Part shown: positions 9,277 through 19,308 of the stretch, piece by piece | How the letters are laid out: each line of letters opens with the position of its first letter | Position numbering within the stretch: position 1 is the first letter of the stretch | From: Tolypothrix bouteillei VB521301 | GTDB lineage: Bacteria > Cyanobacteriota > Cyanobacteriia > Cyanobacteriales > Nostocaceae | NCBI RefSeq assembly: GCF_000760695.4 | Contig: NZ_JHEG04000001.1 | Coordinates: 9,263,530-9,327,529, forward strand | Reading direction: 5' to 3' | Length of the DNA stretch: 64,000 nt | Program-made: the position numbers and the translations under genes | Notes under the pieces: model-generated | What the model was told of the DNA's origin: nothing | Database searches by the model: none | What the model saw: only the letters and a program-made list of their open reading frames with translations

Positions 9277-9354
9277 GGAATTATGAATTATAAATTATGA
9301 ATTATGAAATTATATAGTAATATTCATAATTCAGCATTCTTAATTCATAATTCC
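9277..9354. repeat. Palindromic AT-rich element between permease and HD gene
   Basis: Perfect 14-bp terminal inverted repeats, GGAATTATGAATTA (9277-9290) and its complement (9341-9354), enclose further copies of the unit ATTATGAATTA. It fills almost the whole spacer between two minus-strand genes and resembles a small palindromic mobile repeat. Confidence 0.6.
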
Positions 9355-10230
9355 TTATGCACGCAGTTTCTCCATCAGCAAGAGGTTATCTTCTTGAGAT
9401 TTTTCGTGTTCTACAACGAACACGTTAGAGTAAAGATTGGCAATAATTTGTTTGCCTTGTTGGGTGAGAGAAAGGTAACGTAACGCATCGTGAATGTATT
9501 GATAGACGACATTCCAATAAAACTTGGCGTAGTTTTTGCGTAAGTCAGCCGGGTTTTGATAACCCAATACCTTATTCATCCCAGTCTCTTCAAACTCATA
9601 AAATAAGGAAGTAATCTTTTTTAAATAACGGGGGTCGCTTAACTGACCGATTAAATCAGCCGCACGCACCAACCCTGCAAAGCTATGCGTATCTTGGTGG
9701 TCATCGACAGCTGGTACTGGGAAGCGAGTTAATTCAATATTTCTCTTAATTACCTCAGAATCGATCAGTTTATGACCGCCAAAACGTTCATCTATAAAGA
9801 GTTTAGCTCTATCAACGTGATAAGGCGTGAGGCTGGCATCAGACGCACCTGGTGACAGACTAATCATTTTTCCGTCTTTACCCGTACCATACAACCCTTC
9901 TTCTTCTCGGTCTTGACGGCATACCCCTTTCACATAACCAATGTCATGGCAAAGTAAGGAAATAATAAAATGCAACCAGTCTTCACTGGAAACCCCCCCT
10001 TCACGTATATGTTTCCCACGCAAAATTTCTTGCCCAACTAAAGTGACTAAGATGGAATGTTCTACGTTATGATACAAAGCATCACTGTTGGCAATATTTT
10101 CCAAAGCCATGTTACCTGCCCAAGCTATGATATCTTGGTAATCATGCTTGTAACAGCCATAGGTACGAGTGTATCCTTCACGAATTTGCTGGACAAAATT
10201 ATCTATTAAAATCTCAGTTGCATTAAACAT
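9355..10230 (-). CDS. HD-domain metal-dependent phosphohydrolase
   Basis: A 291-residue soluble protein with an HD metal-binding core: H in YHNVEHS (~residues 54-60), the HD pair in LLCHDIGYV (~92-100), and a later Asp in LVRAADLIGQL. It matches the cyanobacterial group of HD metalloproteins related to PDEase/HD phosphohydrolases. Substrate unknown; a nucleotide or cyclic nucleotide is plausible. It stands alone between a repeat-filled spacer and a divergent efflux operon. Confidence 0.85.
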   Translation of the reverse strand: MFNATEILIDNFVQQIREGYTRTYGCYKHDYQDIIAWAGNMALENIANSDALYHNVEHSILVTLVGQEILRGKHIREGGVSSEDWLHFIISLLCHDIGYVKGVCRQDREEEGLYGTGKDGKMISLSPGASDASLTPYHVDRAKLFIDERFGGHKLIDSEVIKRNIELTRFPVPAVDDHQDTHSFAGLVRAADLIGQLSDPRYLKKITSLFYEFEETGMNKVLGYQNPADLRKNYAKFYWNVVYQYIHDALRYLSLTQQGKQIIANLYSNVFVVEHEKSQEDNLLLMEKLRA

Positions 10231-10601
10231 AGTAATAACTCAAGTGATAAGATTTTTTTATCGATTCTCTTAATTTTTCATAATTAGATGATAAATCCGG
10301 AGTAGACAAGTATCCCCTTGAACGCTTTTATGGAACAGATTCCCTGGTGACTTGGCAAACAACCAATTCACTAGTAAATCTTTCTGACTTTAGCACAGCA
10401 ATAAAGCAGTGACCAGTGACCCGACGGCTTACTGTTTACCAGCCACTGCTAAAGATATGACTTTTGTCATGGGTATATTCCGGGGAATCACACAACCGGA
10501 AGCAGGAGAAATACGTCATATTTAATGTACAGCAATCATTTTTAAACTTTCTTAAGCAAAGCTGCTTATCGAGGTTTGCTAGAAAGCGGAGGCATCATAC
10601 T
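10231..10601. other. Divergent intergenic region upstream of the RND operon
   Basis: No gene seen. An open frame reaches back to a TTG at 10464, but it lacks conserved content and a ribosome site, so I treat this stretch as the promoter and leader for the efflux genes. Confidence 0.4.
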
Positions 10602-12110
10602 GTGGGTGAAGAGAGTTTATCGAAACTAGAACTAGAAGAGTCAGTGGTGGTAAAAGACGCCATTAGGGAAGAGGAAATAACGGTTCCAAAGCAAGGTAAC
10701 CCTTGGCTAATACCGTTGTTAGTAGGTACGGGTCTGGGTGTTGCTCTCTCCTTTGGAGGAATGCGCCTTTTCAGTAATCTTTCGGTGAACCAACAACCAG
10801 TTGCAACTAAATCGGTGGCAATAGCACCAAACATGACTGTCACTGTTGCACTAGTGGAAACAACCCGTGTTGCTCGTACATTGTATGCAACGGGAAGTGT
10901 AGCAGCACGCGATCTAACTCCAGTTTTACCCCAAGCAAATGGTTTGCAAATCAAACAAATTCTTGTGAAGGAAGGAGAAAAAGTCAAAGTCGGTCAAGTG
11001 ATGGCTATCTTAGACGATTCTCTTCTTAAAGACCAAATTCGGCAAGCACAAGCGGAAGTAGAGGCAAAACAGGCGGATGTTGCTTCCAAACAAGCTGATT
11101 TGATATCGAAACAAGCAGCAGTATCATCGAGCGAAGCAGTTGTTGCTTCCAATCAAGCAATTGTCCAGCAAAAATTAGCTGACTTAGCTCAAGCTAAAGC
11201 AAAATTGAGAGAAGCACAACTCAATTTCGATCGCAATCAAAAATTATCGAATGAAGGAGCAATTAGCCTCCAACAATTTGATACTGCTACAACAAATTTG
11301 GCAACGGCAAGAGAGGCAGTACGCCTTGCAGAAGCCAATATAAAAAGCGCTCAAGCCAATGTTAAGAACGCTCAAGCGAACATTGGCGGTGCATTGGCAG
11401 GTGTCAATATTGCTCGAGCTAATATTAATAGCGCCCAAGCGAATGTCAGGAGTAGTGCGGCTAAAATAGGACAACTCAAAACTCAACTCGGACAAACTGT
11501 GGTTCGCGCCCCTGTCTCAGGAGTTGTGGCAGAAAAATTGGCACGAGTTGGAGATGTGACAGGCGTACCGCCACAAACTCAAGTTGGAACTGTAGTTGGT
11601 GGAACACAAAAATTGTTCTCAATTATTCAAGATGGCGAGTTGGAGTTACTTGCACGAGTCCCAGAAATTCAATTGCCACAAGTCCGAATTGATGCACCCG
11701 TGCAAGTCACTTCCGCTTTGGATAGTCGGGTGAAATTGGAAGGAAAAGTGAGAGAAATAGAACCTGTTGTCAATCAGCAAAGGCGCGAAGCAACGGTAAA
11801 AATTAATTTACCTGCTACGACTTCTTTGAAACCAGGTATGTTTGCTCGTGCTGCTATTACTAGCACAACAACAACAGGTATTGGTGTACCGCAAAAAGCC
11901 GTATTACCACAATCTGATGGCAGTGTCATCGTATTCATGCTATCGGGTGAAGACACCGTTCGCGCCCAAAAAGTAGAACTAGGAGAGGTTCTTATTGGTG
12001 GCAGAGTGGAAGTTAAAAAAGGATTGCAACGTGGCGATCGCATCGTTGTTCAAGGTGCTGGTTATCTCAAAGATGGTGACAAAGTACGAGTCGTTAATGC
12101 TGATAGTTAA
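10602..12110 (+). CDS. RND efflux periplasmic adaptor (membrane fusion protein)
   Basis: The adaptor joins an RND pump to an outer-membrane channel. The start is the GTG at 10602 because GGAGG (10588-10592) sits 9 bp upstream. The resulting 502-residue protein has an N-terminal membrane anchor (about residues 35-55), then biotinyl-lipoyl half-motifs split by a long alpha-hairpin rich in Ala, Gln and Lys heptads. The second lipoyl half (VVRAPVSGVVAEKLARVGD), a beta-barrel and a membrane-proximal domain follow. The hairpin is longer than in typical MFPs, with repeated AQANV/AKQADV units. The pump gene follows after 101 bp in the same direction. Confidence 0.92.
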   Translation: MGEESLSKLELEESVVVKDAIREEEITVPKQGNPWLIPLLVGTGLGVALSFGGMRLFSNLSVNQQPVATKSVAIAPNMTVTVALVETTRVARTLYATGSVAARDLTPVLPQANGLQIKQILVKEGEKVKVGQVMAILDDSLLKDQIRQAQAEVEAKQADVASKQADLISKQAAVSSSEAVVASNQAIVQQKLADLAQAKAKLREAQLNFDRNQKLSNEGAISLQQFDTATTNLATAREAVRLAEANIKSAQANVKNAQANIGGALAGVNIARANINSAQANVRSSAAKIGQLKTQLGQTVVRAPVSGVVAEKLARVGDVTGVPPQTQVGTVVGGTQKLFSIIQDGELELLARVPEIQLPQVRIDAPVQVTSALDSRVKLEGKVREIEPVVNQQRREATVKINLPATTSLKPGMFARAAITSTTTTGIGVPQKAVLPQSDGSVIVFMLSGEDTVRAQKVELGEVLIGGRVEVKKGLQRGDRIVVQGAGYLKDGDKVRVVNADS

Positions 12111-12159
12111 TTTCTCACTCATAAATAAATGGGCCTAAGGCATTGCATAACAGCTGTAC

Positions 12160-12180
12160 GGGCGCAAGGTCGCCGCGCCC
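12160..12180. repeat. Short GC palindrome (GGGCGC type)
   Basis: GGGCGC, a 9-nt loop AAGGTCGCC, then GCGCCC. The same stem end and nearly the same loop (AAGACCGCC) recur at 26460-26508, so it is one copy of a dispersed palindromic repeat. It lies between the adaptor and pump genes. Confidence 0.6.
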
Positions 12181-12211
12181 CCACTAACAACCTACTACTC
12201 ACAAAACTTCC

Positions 12212-15200
12212 ATGTCTTTCAATGTTTCAGCTTGGTCGATAAAAAAGCCAGTTCCAACAATAGTATTATTCTTGATTTTGACGATAGTGGGTTGGTTTTC
12301 TTTCCAATCTTTAGGGATTGATACTAACCCTAATATTGATGTTCCAACAGTACAGGTAAAAGTCACGCAACCGGGGGCGGGACCTGCGGAATTGGAATTT
12401 CAAGTTACTAAAAAAATTGAAGACGCTGTGGCGGGGCTGGGTAACATTGACGAATTGCGATCGACAGTCACCGATGGCGTTTCTACAACGACCATTAATT
12501 TTGTGTTGGGGACAAACACAGACCGCGCTACAAATGATGTTCGCAATGCTGTCTCCCAAATTCGTCAAAACCTTCCCCAAGACATTAATGACCCTATCGT
12601 GCAACGCGTAGACTTTGCTGGGGGTGCTATTCTAACCTATGCAGTCAGATCTGATAAGCGTTCTGTAGAGGAATTAAGCAATCTGGTTGACCAAACTATC
12701 AGCCGTGCGTTGCTAGCGGTGCGAGGGGTAGCACAAGTGAATCGGATAGGTGGAGTGAACCGAGAAATTCGGATTAACTTAGATCCGGCTCGCTTGCAAT
12801 CTTTAGGTATTACTGCTACTCAAGTCAACGAGCAGATCCGGGCTTTTAACATTAACTTACCAGGTGGGCGTGCAGAACTCGGTGGTAGCGAACAAAATAT
12901 TCGTACTCTCGGTAGTGCTGCTAGCGTACAAGTTTTACGAAACTACGAAATTGTTTTACCTGGAGGTGGTTCTGTACCTTTGTCTAGCTTGGGAACGGTA
13001 GAAGATAGCTACGGTGATGTGCGACAATCTGCAAGCTTGAATAACAAACCTGTGGTTGCGTTCCAAGTCCTGCGAAGTACGGGTAGTGTTATGGTGACAG
13101 TGGAAGAAGGTGTCAAAGCATCTGTCGAAAAACTGCAAAAGACCCTTCCCCCTGATGTTAAGTTGGACTTAATTTTTACAAGGGCTGCTTTTGTTAGGGA
13201 CTCTTACCAAAGTACAATTGATGAATTAATCCAAGCTTCAATACTGGCAGTCATTGTTATCATGGCATTTTTACGTGACTGGCGAGCAACATTAATTACG
13301 GCTGTAGCATTGCCACTCTCCATGATTCCGACCTTTGCCGTGCAGTATGCTTTGGGTTATACTCTTAACAACATGACCTTACTGGCACTTGCCCTAGCAG
13401 TGGGTAACCTAGTAGATGATGCTGTCGTAGAAATTGAAAACATGGAACGGCACATGTCAATGGGTAAGTCAGCAAGGCAAGCAGCTTTTGACTCATCTGA
13501 TGAAGTGGGTTTGGCTGTGATAGCAAGTGCAGCAACAATTATTGCCGTATTTCTACCTGTTGCTTTTATGGGTGGTATTCCCGGTCAATTTTTCCAACCC
13601 TTTGGTCTGACTGTTGCTGTTTCTACCATCTTCTCAACTTTGGTAGCCAGGATGATTACGCCAATGATGGGGGCGTATTTGATGAAGGATAAGCATCCGA
13701 ACAGAGAAGGTGAGAATGGCAAGTTCTCCCATTCCCCCACTCCACACCTTTCCTCCTCCCGTCAGCGTTTCCGACCCTACAAATCCCTGCTCAGATTCGC
13801 ATTGCGTCACAGGTTAACTACGATGGGGATTGCGATCGCATTCTTCATTGCTAGTTTGATGCTTGTTCCTCTCATTCCCAAGGGATTGGTGGATGGTGGT
13901 GATATAGGAATTTCTATTATCTCCGCAGAACTCCCCCCCGGTTCTTCTTTGGAAGATAGCAAACAGGTCGCAACCCAAATCACCAACCTTGTTAAGGACA
14001 ATCCCAATGTTTTGAGTGTGCTGTCTGTAGAAGATATAAATACTGCAACACTTACACTTCGGTTGAAGCCTAAAGAAGAAGGGCGAAAAGTTTCTCAAGT
14101 AGAGTTTGAGAAATCCGTGCGTCCTCTGCTAGAACAAGTTCCGGGTGCAAGAATTGGTTTCCAAAGTGCTGGTTCTGTTGGTGGTCGCAAGGATTTAACT
14201 TTACTCTTACGCAGTGAAAATCCCGAAGCCTTAATCCAAGCCGCAAATGCGATCGAAAAACAAATGCGGGGAATACCGGGATTGGTAGAGATATCTTCGA
14301 GTGCAAGTTTGGTGAAACCAGAGATTTTGGTTGTTCCCGATCCGCAACGGGCGGCTGATTTAGGAGTCTCGGTGCAATCTATTGCCCGCACTGCATCTCT
14401 TGCTACGATTGGAGATAATGATGCTAGCTTGGCAAAATACAATTTACCCGATCGCCAAATCCCCATCCGCATCCAAATTGACCCCAAAGCCCGTGAGGAT
14501 CTCACGACTCTCAAAAATCTTCAAGTTCCCACTTCTAACGGAGGTGTCGTTCCCTTAGTGGCGGTTGCAGATATCCGCTTTGGCAGCGGACCCGCAAGTA
14601 TAAACCGTTTCGATCGCACCCGTCAAGTTTCTTTAGAAGCGAACTTAGAAGGAATTTCCTTGGGAGATGGTTTGAAAGCAGTCAATCAACTACCTGCTAT
14701 GCAGAAGCTACCTCCAGGAGTCACGTTGCAAAACTCTGGTGATGCCAAAATTATGTCTGACATCTTCGGTCGTTTTGGCGGTGCATTGGGGCTTGCTTTA
14801 ATGTGTATCTATGCAATTCTCGTTTTGTTGTATAATAACTTCCTCCACCCCATAACAATTATGGCTGCGTTACCTTTCTGTTTGGGTGGCGCGTTGGTAG
14901 GTTTGATGCTCGCACAAAAAGCCTTGGGAATCTATGCTTTGATTGGTATTGTGTTGTTGATGGGGATTGTCACAAAAAATTCAATTCTATTAGTTGACTA
15001 CACGATTATCAACATGGAGGAAGGAAAAACCCAACGTCAAGCACTGATAGAAGCAGGAGTATCCCGTTTGCGCCCAATTATGATGACTTCACTAGCAACC
15101 ATCGCAGGTACTGTTCCCCTAGCATTGGGAATTGGTGCTGGTGCAGAAGTCCGTCAATCAATGGGTGTTGCTATCTTGGGAGGTTTTACCACTTCTACTT

Positions 15201-15361
15201 TGCTAACCTTGGTAGTCGTACCCGTGTTGTTCTCATATATTGATGATTTCCAAAACTGGATGCTGAATATAGTTAAACACGGTTTTGGGATGAAGAAAAA
15301 GCAACGGCGAAATGTTGCTGAAGGGAACAACGTGGTAAGGGATTTGCCGCCTGCTAACTGA
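12212..15361 (+). CDS. RND efflux pump, HAE1/AcrB type
   Basis: A 1049-residue inner-membrane proton-driven exporter. It has the internal duplication of RND pumps: helix 1 (IVLFLILTIVGW), a large periplasmic loop, a helix bundle with the proton-relay motif LALAVGNLVDDAVVEIEN around residues 395-412, a second loop, and a final bundle (ALIGIVLLMGIVTKNSILLVDY). A low-complexity stretch rich in Ser, Pro and His (~residues 495-515) interrupts the cytoplasmic linker and looks like an in-frame repeat insertion. Substrate class (drugs, lipids or other hydrophobics) cannot be told from sequence. The outer-membrane partner is not adjacent. Confidence 0.94.
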   Translation: MSFNVSAWSIKKPVPTIVLFLILTIVGWFSFQSLGIDTNPNIDVPTVQVKVTQPGAGPAELEFQVTKKIEDAVAGLGNIDELRSTVTDGVSTTTINFVLGTNTDRATNDVRNAVSQIRQNLPQDINDPIVQRVDFAGGAILTYAVRSDKRSVEELSNLVDQTISRALLAVRGVAQVNRIGGVNREIRINLDPARLQSLGITATQVNEQIRAFNINLPGGRAELGGSEQNIRTLGSAASVQVLRNYEIVLPGGGSVPLSSLGTVEDSYGDVRQSASLNNKPVVAFQVLRSTGSVMVTVEEGVKASVEKLQKTLPPDVKLDLIFTRAAFVRDSYQSTIDELIQASILAVIVIMAFLRDWRATLITAVALPLSMIPTFAVQYALGYTLNNMTLLALALAVGNLVDDAVVEIENMERHMSMGKSARQAAFDSSDEVGLAVIASAATIIAVFLPVAFMGGIPGQFFQPFGLTVAVSTIFSTLVARMITPMMGAYLMKDKHPNREGENGKFSHSPTPHLSSSRQRFRPYKSLLRFALRHRLTTMGIAIAFFIASLMLVPLIPKGLVDGGDIGISIISAELPPGSSLEDSKQVATQITNLVKDNPNVLSVLSVEDINTATLTLRLKPKEEGRKVSQVEFEKSVRPLLEQVPGARIGFQSAGSVGGRKDLTLLLRSENPEALIQAANAIEKQMRGIPGLVEISSSASLVKPEILVVPDPQRAADLGVSVQSIARTASLATIGDNDASLAKYNLPDRQIPIRIQIDPKAREDLTTLKNLQVPTSNGGVVPLVAVADIRFGSGPASINRFDRTRQVSLEANLEGISLGDGLKAVNQLPAMQKLPPGVTLQNSGDAKIMSDIFGRFGGALGLALMCIYAILVLLYNNFLHPITIMAALPFCLGGALVGLMLAQKALGIYALIGIVLLMGIVTKNSILLVDYTIINMEEGKTQRQALIEAGVSRLRPIMMTSLATIAGTVPLALGIGAGAEVRQSMGVAILGGFTTSTLLTLVVVPVLFSYIDDFQNWMLNIVKHGFGMKKKQRRNVAEGNNVVRDLPPAN

Positions 15362-15443
15362 AATGAGATATTTTGCTTCGGCTTAGATCTCTAACTTCCG
15401 TAAGGGTCTTGTTGGCAAATTAATGAATCAGAACGAGCAACTT

Positions 15444-15466
15444 TTTCCCAGGTTCCGCCTGGGAAA
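15444..15466. repeat. Palindrome after the RND operon
   Basis: TTTCCCAGG-TTCCG-CCTGGGAAA, a 9-bp perfect stem. It belongs to the CCCAGGCnnnGCCTGGGA family also seen at 57446-57551 and may serve as a transcription end between convergent genes. Confidence 0.55.
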
Positions 15467-15482
15467 GTCCTTTGCAATTTCA

Positions 15483-16106
15483 TTATTCAATAATTCCAAT
15501 CAATATTTGCATTAAAACATCTAAATCATCAGGCACGCGATACAAACTAATGTCCTGAGTAATATGGAGATGTTGTTGTTCTAATAAACCAAAACGCCAA
15601 GTATCACCTACTGTAACTGCACCATAAAGAATATCTTGTTCTTCTGCTATTGCCAAAGCAATTAACTCTGCTGATAGTTGAGTAAAACCTCTTGATAAAT
15701 CGTCGTTTTTAGCTTCAACTACCAGAAAACTTTTACCTCTTTCATCTGCGTTCATATTTCGCAGTAAATAATCTAGATTACCTTTGAGTCGAGAATTTAC
15801 CTGGAGAGGATATTCTAAACGCATTTGACACTTACAAAAACGCGCTAGTTCCGAAAGTACTGGTGCTACCATAATTTCTCGACGTGCAGTTTCGCTCGAT
15901 AAAGTAACTAGTGGTAACAACTCCTCAATTTGCTGACGTAATTCAGGTAAACGTTGTGGTATGCGTTGAGAAGAAGGTAAAGTAATACGCGCTCGTGAAA
16001 AGCTATAACCTAATTCAGCTAAAATATCTTCTGTTTCATAAGGTAACTCGAAGTAAGAACGAAAAGTGTAACTAGTTCCTTCTTGTAAAATTTTTGGTTT
16101 AGACAT
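15483..16106 (-). CDS. Hypothetical protein with a PD-(D/E)XK nuclease-like core
   Basis: A 207-residue soluble protein. The segment LKGNLDYLLR (Asp ~residue 131) followed by SFLVVEAKNDD (Glu-Ala-Lys ~148-150) matches the D...ExK pattern of PD-(D/E)XK nuclease folds. It resembles cyanobacterial proteins annotated as restriction-like or hypothetical. It has no methylase partner and no membrane segment. Function is not established; the fold call is moderate. Confidence 0.7.
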   Translation of the reverse strand: MSKPKILQEGTSYTFRSYFELPYETEDILAELGYSFSRARITLPSSQRIPQRLPELRQQIEELLPLVTLSSETARREIMVAPVLSELARFCKCQMRLEYPLQVNSRLKGNLDYLLRNMNADERGKSFLVVEAKNDDLSRGFTQLSAELIALAIAEEQDILYGAVTVGDTWRFGLLEQQHLHITQDISLYRVPDDLDVLMQILIGIIE

Positions 16107-16517
16107 AACAAATCCGACATCCAGCTAATAAGAAAGCGTCCTAACTGTTTTACACAGTAGAGCCAACTTAGCTTAATTATAAGTATATTGATTCGTTTTC
16201 TCCTTGGTCAAATTCAGCCTGTGCCTCACGTCTAAAGACAATGAGCTTCTTCATTGACGCAACTTTTTAACATAACTTTACATTGTGTCCCATTTTGCAT
16301 TCGCTACTTTTACCCGTGTAGCGAACAAAAAATACTGAGAAGTTAAATTCGTTTTTCTTATATCAATTTATGATAAATGTGGCAAGATGACAAAAGTTCA
16401 AGCCCTGTATCAAGCACAACTAAAATTATTGATATCTTGTAAAGAAGTTTACCACACGCTAGCCGAGATTAAAAAATTGTGCTACAATACTAAATTAAAT
16501 AACAATACTAACTATTT
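16107..16517. other. Intergenic region with tRNA-Gly promoter
   Basis: No ORF is supported. Near its end an extended -10 element, TG-C-TACAAT (16480-16488), lies 30 bp before the tRNA-Gly 5' end and is the probable promoter. No good -35 match was found. Confidence 0.45.
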
Positions 16518-16589
16518 GCGGGTGTAATTCAGTGGTAGAATGTCACCTTCCCAAGGTGAACGTCGTGGGTTCGAGTCCCATCGCCCGCT
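16518..16589 (+). tRNA. tRNA-Gly (CCC)
   Basis: Full cloverleaf: acceptor GCGGGTG with CGCCCGC, anticodon stem TCACC/GGTGA around loop TTCCCAA (anticodon CCC), T-arm with GTTCGAGT. No CCA is encoded. It reads the GGG codon. Confidence 0.93.
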
Positions 16590-16603
16590 TTTAATATTTG
16601 TTC

Positions 16604-16651
16604 TAGAGCGACAAATAATTCGTCGTCACGGACAAATAATTTGTCGCTCTA
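16604..16651. repeat. Inverted repeat downstream of tRNA-Gly
   Basis: TAGAGCGACAAAT and its exact complement flank about 22 nt. The ends resemble a small palindromic repeat rather than a simple terminator, because no T-run follows. It may still fold in the tRNA transcript. Confidence 0.55.
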
Positions 16652-17204
16652 CACGTCTGCTAATTTTCTTCATAAGAAAGTTGTTTCAGTTAATAAAGCG
16701 CACAGATTTGGCTACCTTAAGAAATAGTCTGTTTTCCGCACAATATATTTCCCAAAACAAATATAACAGCAGTTTTTCAATACGTTTTTAACCCGATATA
16801 AACTTATTTAAAATTTACATAAAAGACAAGTTTTAATAAACAACATATTGCTTCATTGTGACGAAACCATGGCGACATCAACACATAAATTACTCAGTGC
16901 TACGTAGAAAATTTATTAAATATTAAAACTGACGCAAAGCCCCTCTTAAAAAGTATGGCTGTTTCATTCCCTATAAGGACTGAATTTACAAGCGTATGAA
17001 CCAAAAAAATCAGGTAGTTCAAAAATTTTGTTTGCTCATGAGAAGAGCGATGCCTTCGGCAAGCTGCGCTAACGCACTTAAATTTAGTGATTGAATTTGT
17101 CATTTTTCGCTCACCGACTGCCGAAAATTTCTGGCTAATACTCTTGACAAAATCCTTAAGAGAGTGAATGAAACAGCCCTGCCCTTAAAAAGGGGGGTCA
17201 TTGG
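16652..17204. other. Intergenic region before murF
   Basis: AT-rich spacer with no supported gene. It contains a fragment of the repeat TGCCTTCGGCaagctGCGCTAACGCA (about 17051-17076) that recurs inside the tRNA array near 41642. Short open frames here lack any conserved feature. Confidence 0.4.
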
Positions 17205-18566
17205 TCATTGGTCACTGTTAAACTCTGTCCGGAACTGACTGACAACTTTATCTAATCCTATGGAGTGTGCTGCTTTAAAAAGAATTCGATCGCCCTCTTG
17301 TACAAATGTCTTTAACCTATCGACCAACTCTCCGTGAGTTGAAAAGCATTCACAGGGTACGCCTTCTGCACTTTCAGCTATAGCTTGGGCATCATTTCCA
17401 TCCACCAAAACTAACAAAGCGTCTAGGTTTAATTTTCGCACTGTTTCTCCTACTTTTTGGTGAATGTGATGCGATCGCTCTCCCAATTCTTTCATTGCAC
17501 CAAGTACGGCTATCCGTCGATGACCGGGTGTTTCTGCTAGTAAGTTTAATGCTGCTTGCATTGCTTCTGGTGCAGCATTATAGGTTTCGTCTAAAATAAC
17601 CACATCATTGGATAAAGTAAAACGCTGCGATCGTCCTCCTGGCATTTCGACCATCACACCCAATTCTAAAAACGACCAATCTATATCCAGCACTTGCGCG
17701 ACTGCTAAAGCTGCTAGAAAGTTGGTTGCATTGTGGCGTCCGGGTAAAGGTAAGGGTAACTGTATCCCACCAACTTCAATGGTTTCACTATCAACGAGTC
17801 TGCCTTGGATATCACCACCCGACAAACCGTAGGTTAAAACTTTTCCCTGCCACACTTTCGCTGCTGTTTCAATTAATAACGGACAATCATGGTTGAGAAT
17901 TGCTACACTATCTTTAGGCATTTCTGCAAGCAACTCACATTTTGCTCGAGCGATCGCTTCCTCTGAACCCAAAAGCTCAATGTGTGCCGTGCCAACGTTA
18001 GTAATCACTCCGATAGTGGGATTCGCTATGTGAGTGAGTTCGGCTATTTGTCCTGTTCCGCGCATCGCCATTTCAATGACTGCAAAATCGTGTTCCGGAG
18101 CCAATTGCAGCAGAGTTTTTGGCACTCCAATTTCATTGTTGTAATTGCCATAGGTTTTCAGGGCTTTTCCTTTTGTCGCCAAAACAGCAGCAATAAGTTC
18201 CTTAGTAGTGGTTTTACCTACAGAACCCGTGACCCCAATAACTGGAATCTGAAACTGCTCCCGCCACCATCTACCAATTTTCTGATAAGCTAAGAGCGTA
18301 TCGTTGACTTGCAAGATAGGAAATTCAGCATTCTCATATTCAAAATCGACAACAGCCGCCAAAGCACCCTTGTCTATTGCCTTTTGAATAAATTCATGTC
18401 CGTCAAATTTTTCACCGCGTAAAGCTACAAATATTTCACCAGGCTTGATAATACGGCTGTCTGTTTGTATACCGATGCTCGATTTTGCTAGCTCATTTTC
18501 AGATAAATTGGCCGAGCGGGCAGAAAGAATTTTAACTAGTTGGCTGAGAGTGATAGAAAAAGACAT
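17205..18566 (-). CDS. murF: UDP-N-acetylmuramoyl-tripeptide--D-alanyl-D-alanine ligase MurF
   Basis: Adds D-Ala-D-Ala to UDP-MurNAc-tripeptide, the last cytoplasmic step of the peptidoglycan precursor. The 453-residue length fits. Visible features are the N-terminal Mur domain with TDSRIIKPGEIFVALRG, the ATP P-loop GVTGSVGKTTTKE (residues ~111-123), the following GNYNNEIGVP typical of MurF, the central domain VITNVGTAHIELLGS, and the C-terminal domain with DETYNAAPEAM. It stands alone and carries no division genes around it, as is common in cyanobacteria. Confidence 0.96.
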   Translation of the reverse strand: MSFSITLSQLVKILSARSANLSENELAKSSIGIQTDSRIIKPGEIFVALRGEKFDGHEFIQKAIDKGALAAVVDFEYENAEFPILQVNDTLLAYQKIGRWWREQFQIPVIGVTGSVGKTTTKELIAAVLATKGKALKTYGNYNNEIGVPKTLLQLAPEHDFAVIEMAMRGTGQIAELTHIANPTIGVITNVGTAHIELLGSEEAIARAKCELLAEMPKDSVAILNHDCPLLIETAAKVWQGKVLTYGLSGGDIQGRLVDSETIEVGGIQLPLPLPGRHNATNFLAALAVAQVLDIDWSFLELGVMVEMPGGRSQRFTLSNDVVILDETYNAAPEAMQAALNLLAETPGHRRIAVLGAMKELGERSHHIHQKVGETVRKLNLDALLVLVDGNDAQAIAESAEGVPCECFSTHGELVDRLKTFVQEGDRILFKAAHSIGLDKVVSQFRTEFNSDQ

Positions 18567-18861
18567 ATTTTCTAAATTTTAATCTTCGTGACTTCACTTA
18601 GGGCGTACCCCGCCCATAAGTAGGACAAGATTCCTTAAATGTTAATACTGTTCTAAGTTTTCCGGAACAGCCCGGAAATTTTAACAGCGATCGCATGACT
18701 CTCTGACCAGCCATGTATGTAGAGCCAAAAGAGATAAAACTCCTTTGGCAAGCCTAATGTATAAAAATCTCTTGAACTGAGTCTATATGAGTTTTGGCTG
18801 TTATGAAAATCTCTCTTCCCGATTTCCGCTCCCTATTCTCTATTTTCAAAATAGAAAAGCA

Positions 18862-19308
18862 TTAGCCCCTGTTTTTAATTACCATCACTTCCACAATTTG
18901 GGTAGCAATGTTACGAGAAATATCCAAAGCATGACACAAGTCGTTCAAGAAATCCTGCTCTTCTCGAGTCACGATACCGTCAGCTAGCACCAAATCCGAA
19001 GCGACTGCGAAAGCTGCTTCCCTCAAGTCGTAAGGTAAAGATTCCTTTGCTAAGTTAAACAAAGCGTCTAAACCGTCTCTTCTTAGAATACCAAGAAGCT
19101 TGTCGAACATTCTGTTGATGACATCATTGGAATAACTTCTGAAGAGCTTCATCCGAGACAGCGTAGCAGAAATACTACGAGCCTCCTCATCAGAAAGATA
19201 TCCGTCTGAGGCAGTTGCAGCCAAGGTGATAGCAGCAAATGCTTCTGCTGGCGTAAGGATGTCGTAGACTTGGCTGTGTGCGCCAAACACTTTGTCAAAT
19301 AGACCCAT
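18862..19308 (-). CDS. TerB-like protein
   Basis: A 148-residue all-alpha protein of the TerB (tellurite resistance) superfamily. The two-repeat acidic pattern is visible: ATASDGYLSDEEARSI (~residues 31-46) and VLADGIVTREEQDFL (~107-121), both resembling the conserved metal-binding acidic helices. No other ter genes are present, so a tellurite role is not implied. It may be a metal-sensing or membrane-stress protein. Start MGLFDKVFG is the typical TerB opening. Confidence 0.85.
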   Translation of the reverse strand: MGLFDKVFGAHSQVYDILTPAEAFAAITLAATASDGYLSDEEARSISATLSRMKLFRSYSNDVINRMFDKLLGILRRDGLDALFNLAKESLPYDLREAAFAVASDLVLADGIVTREEQDFLNDLCHALDISRNIATQIVEVMVIKNRG

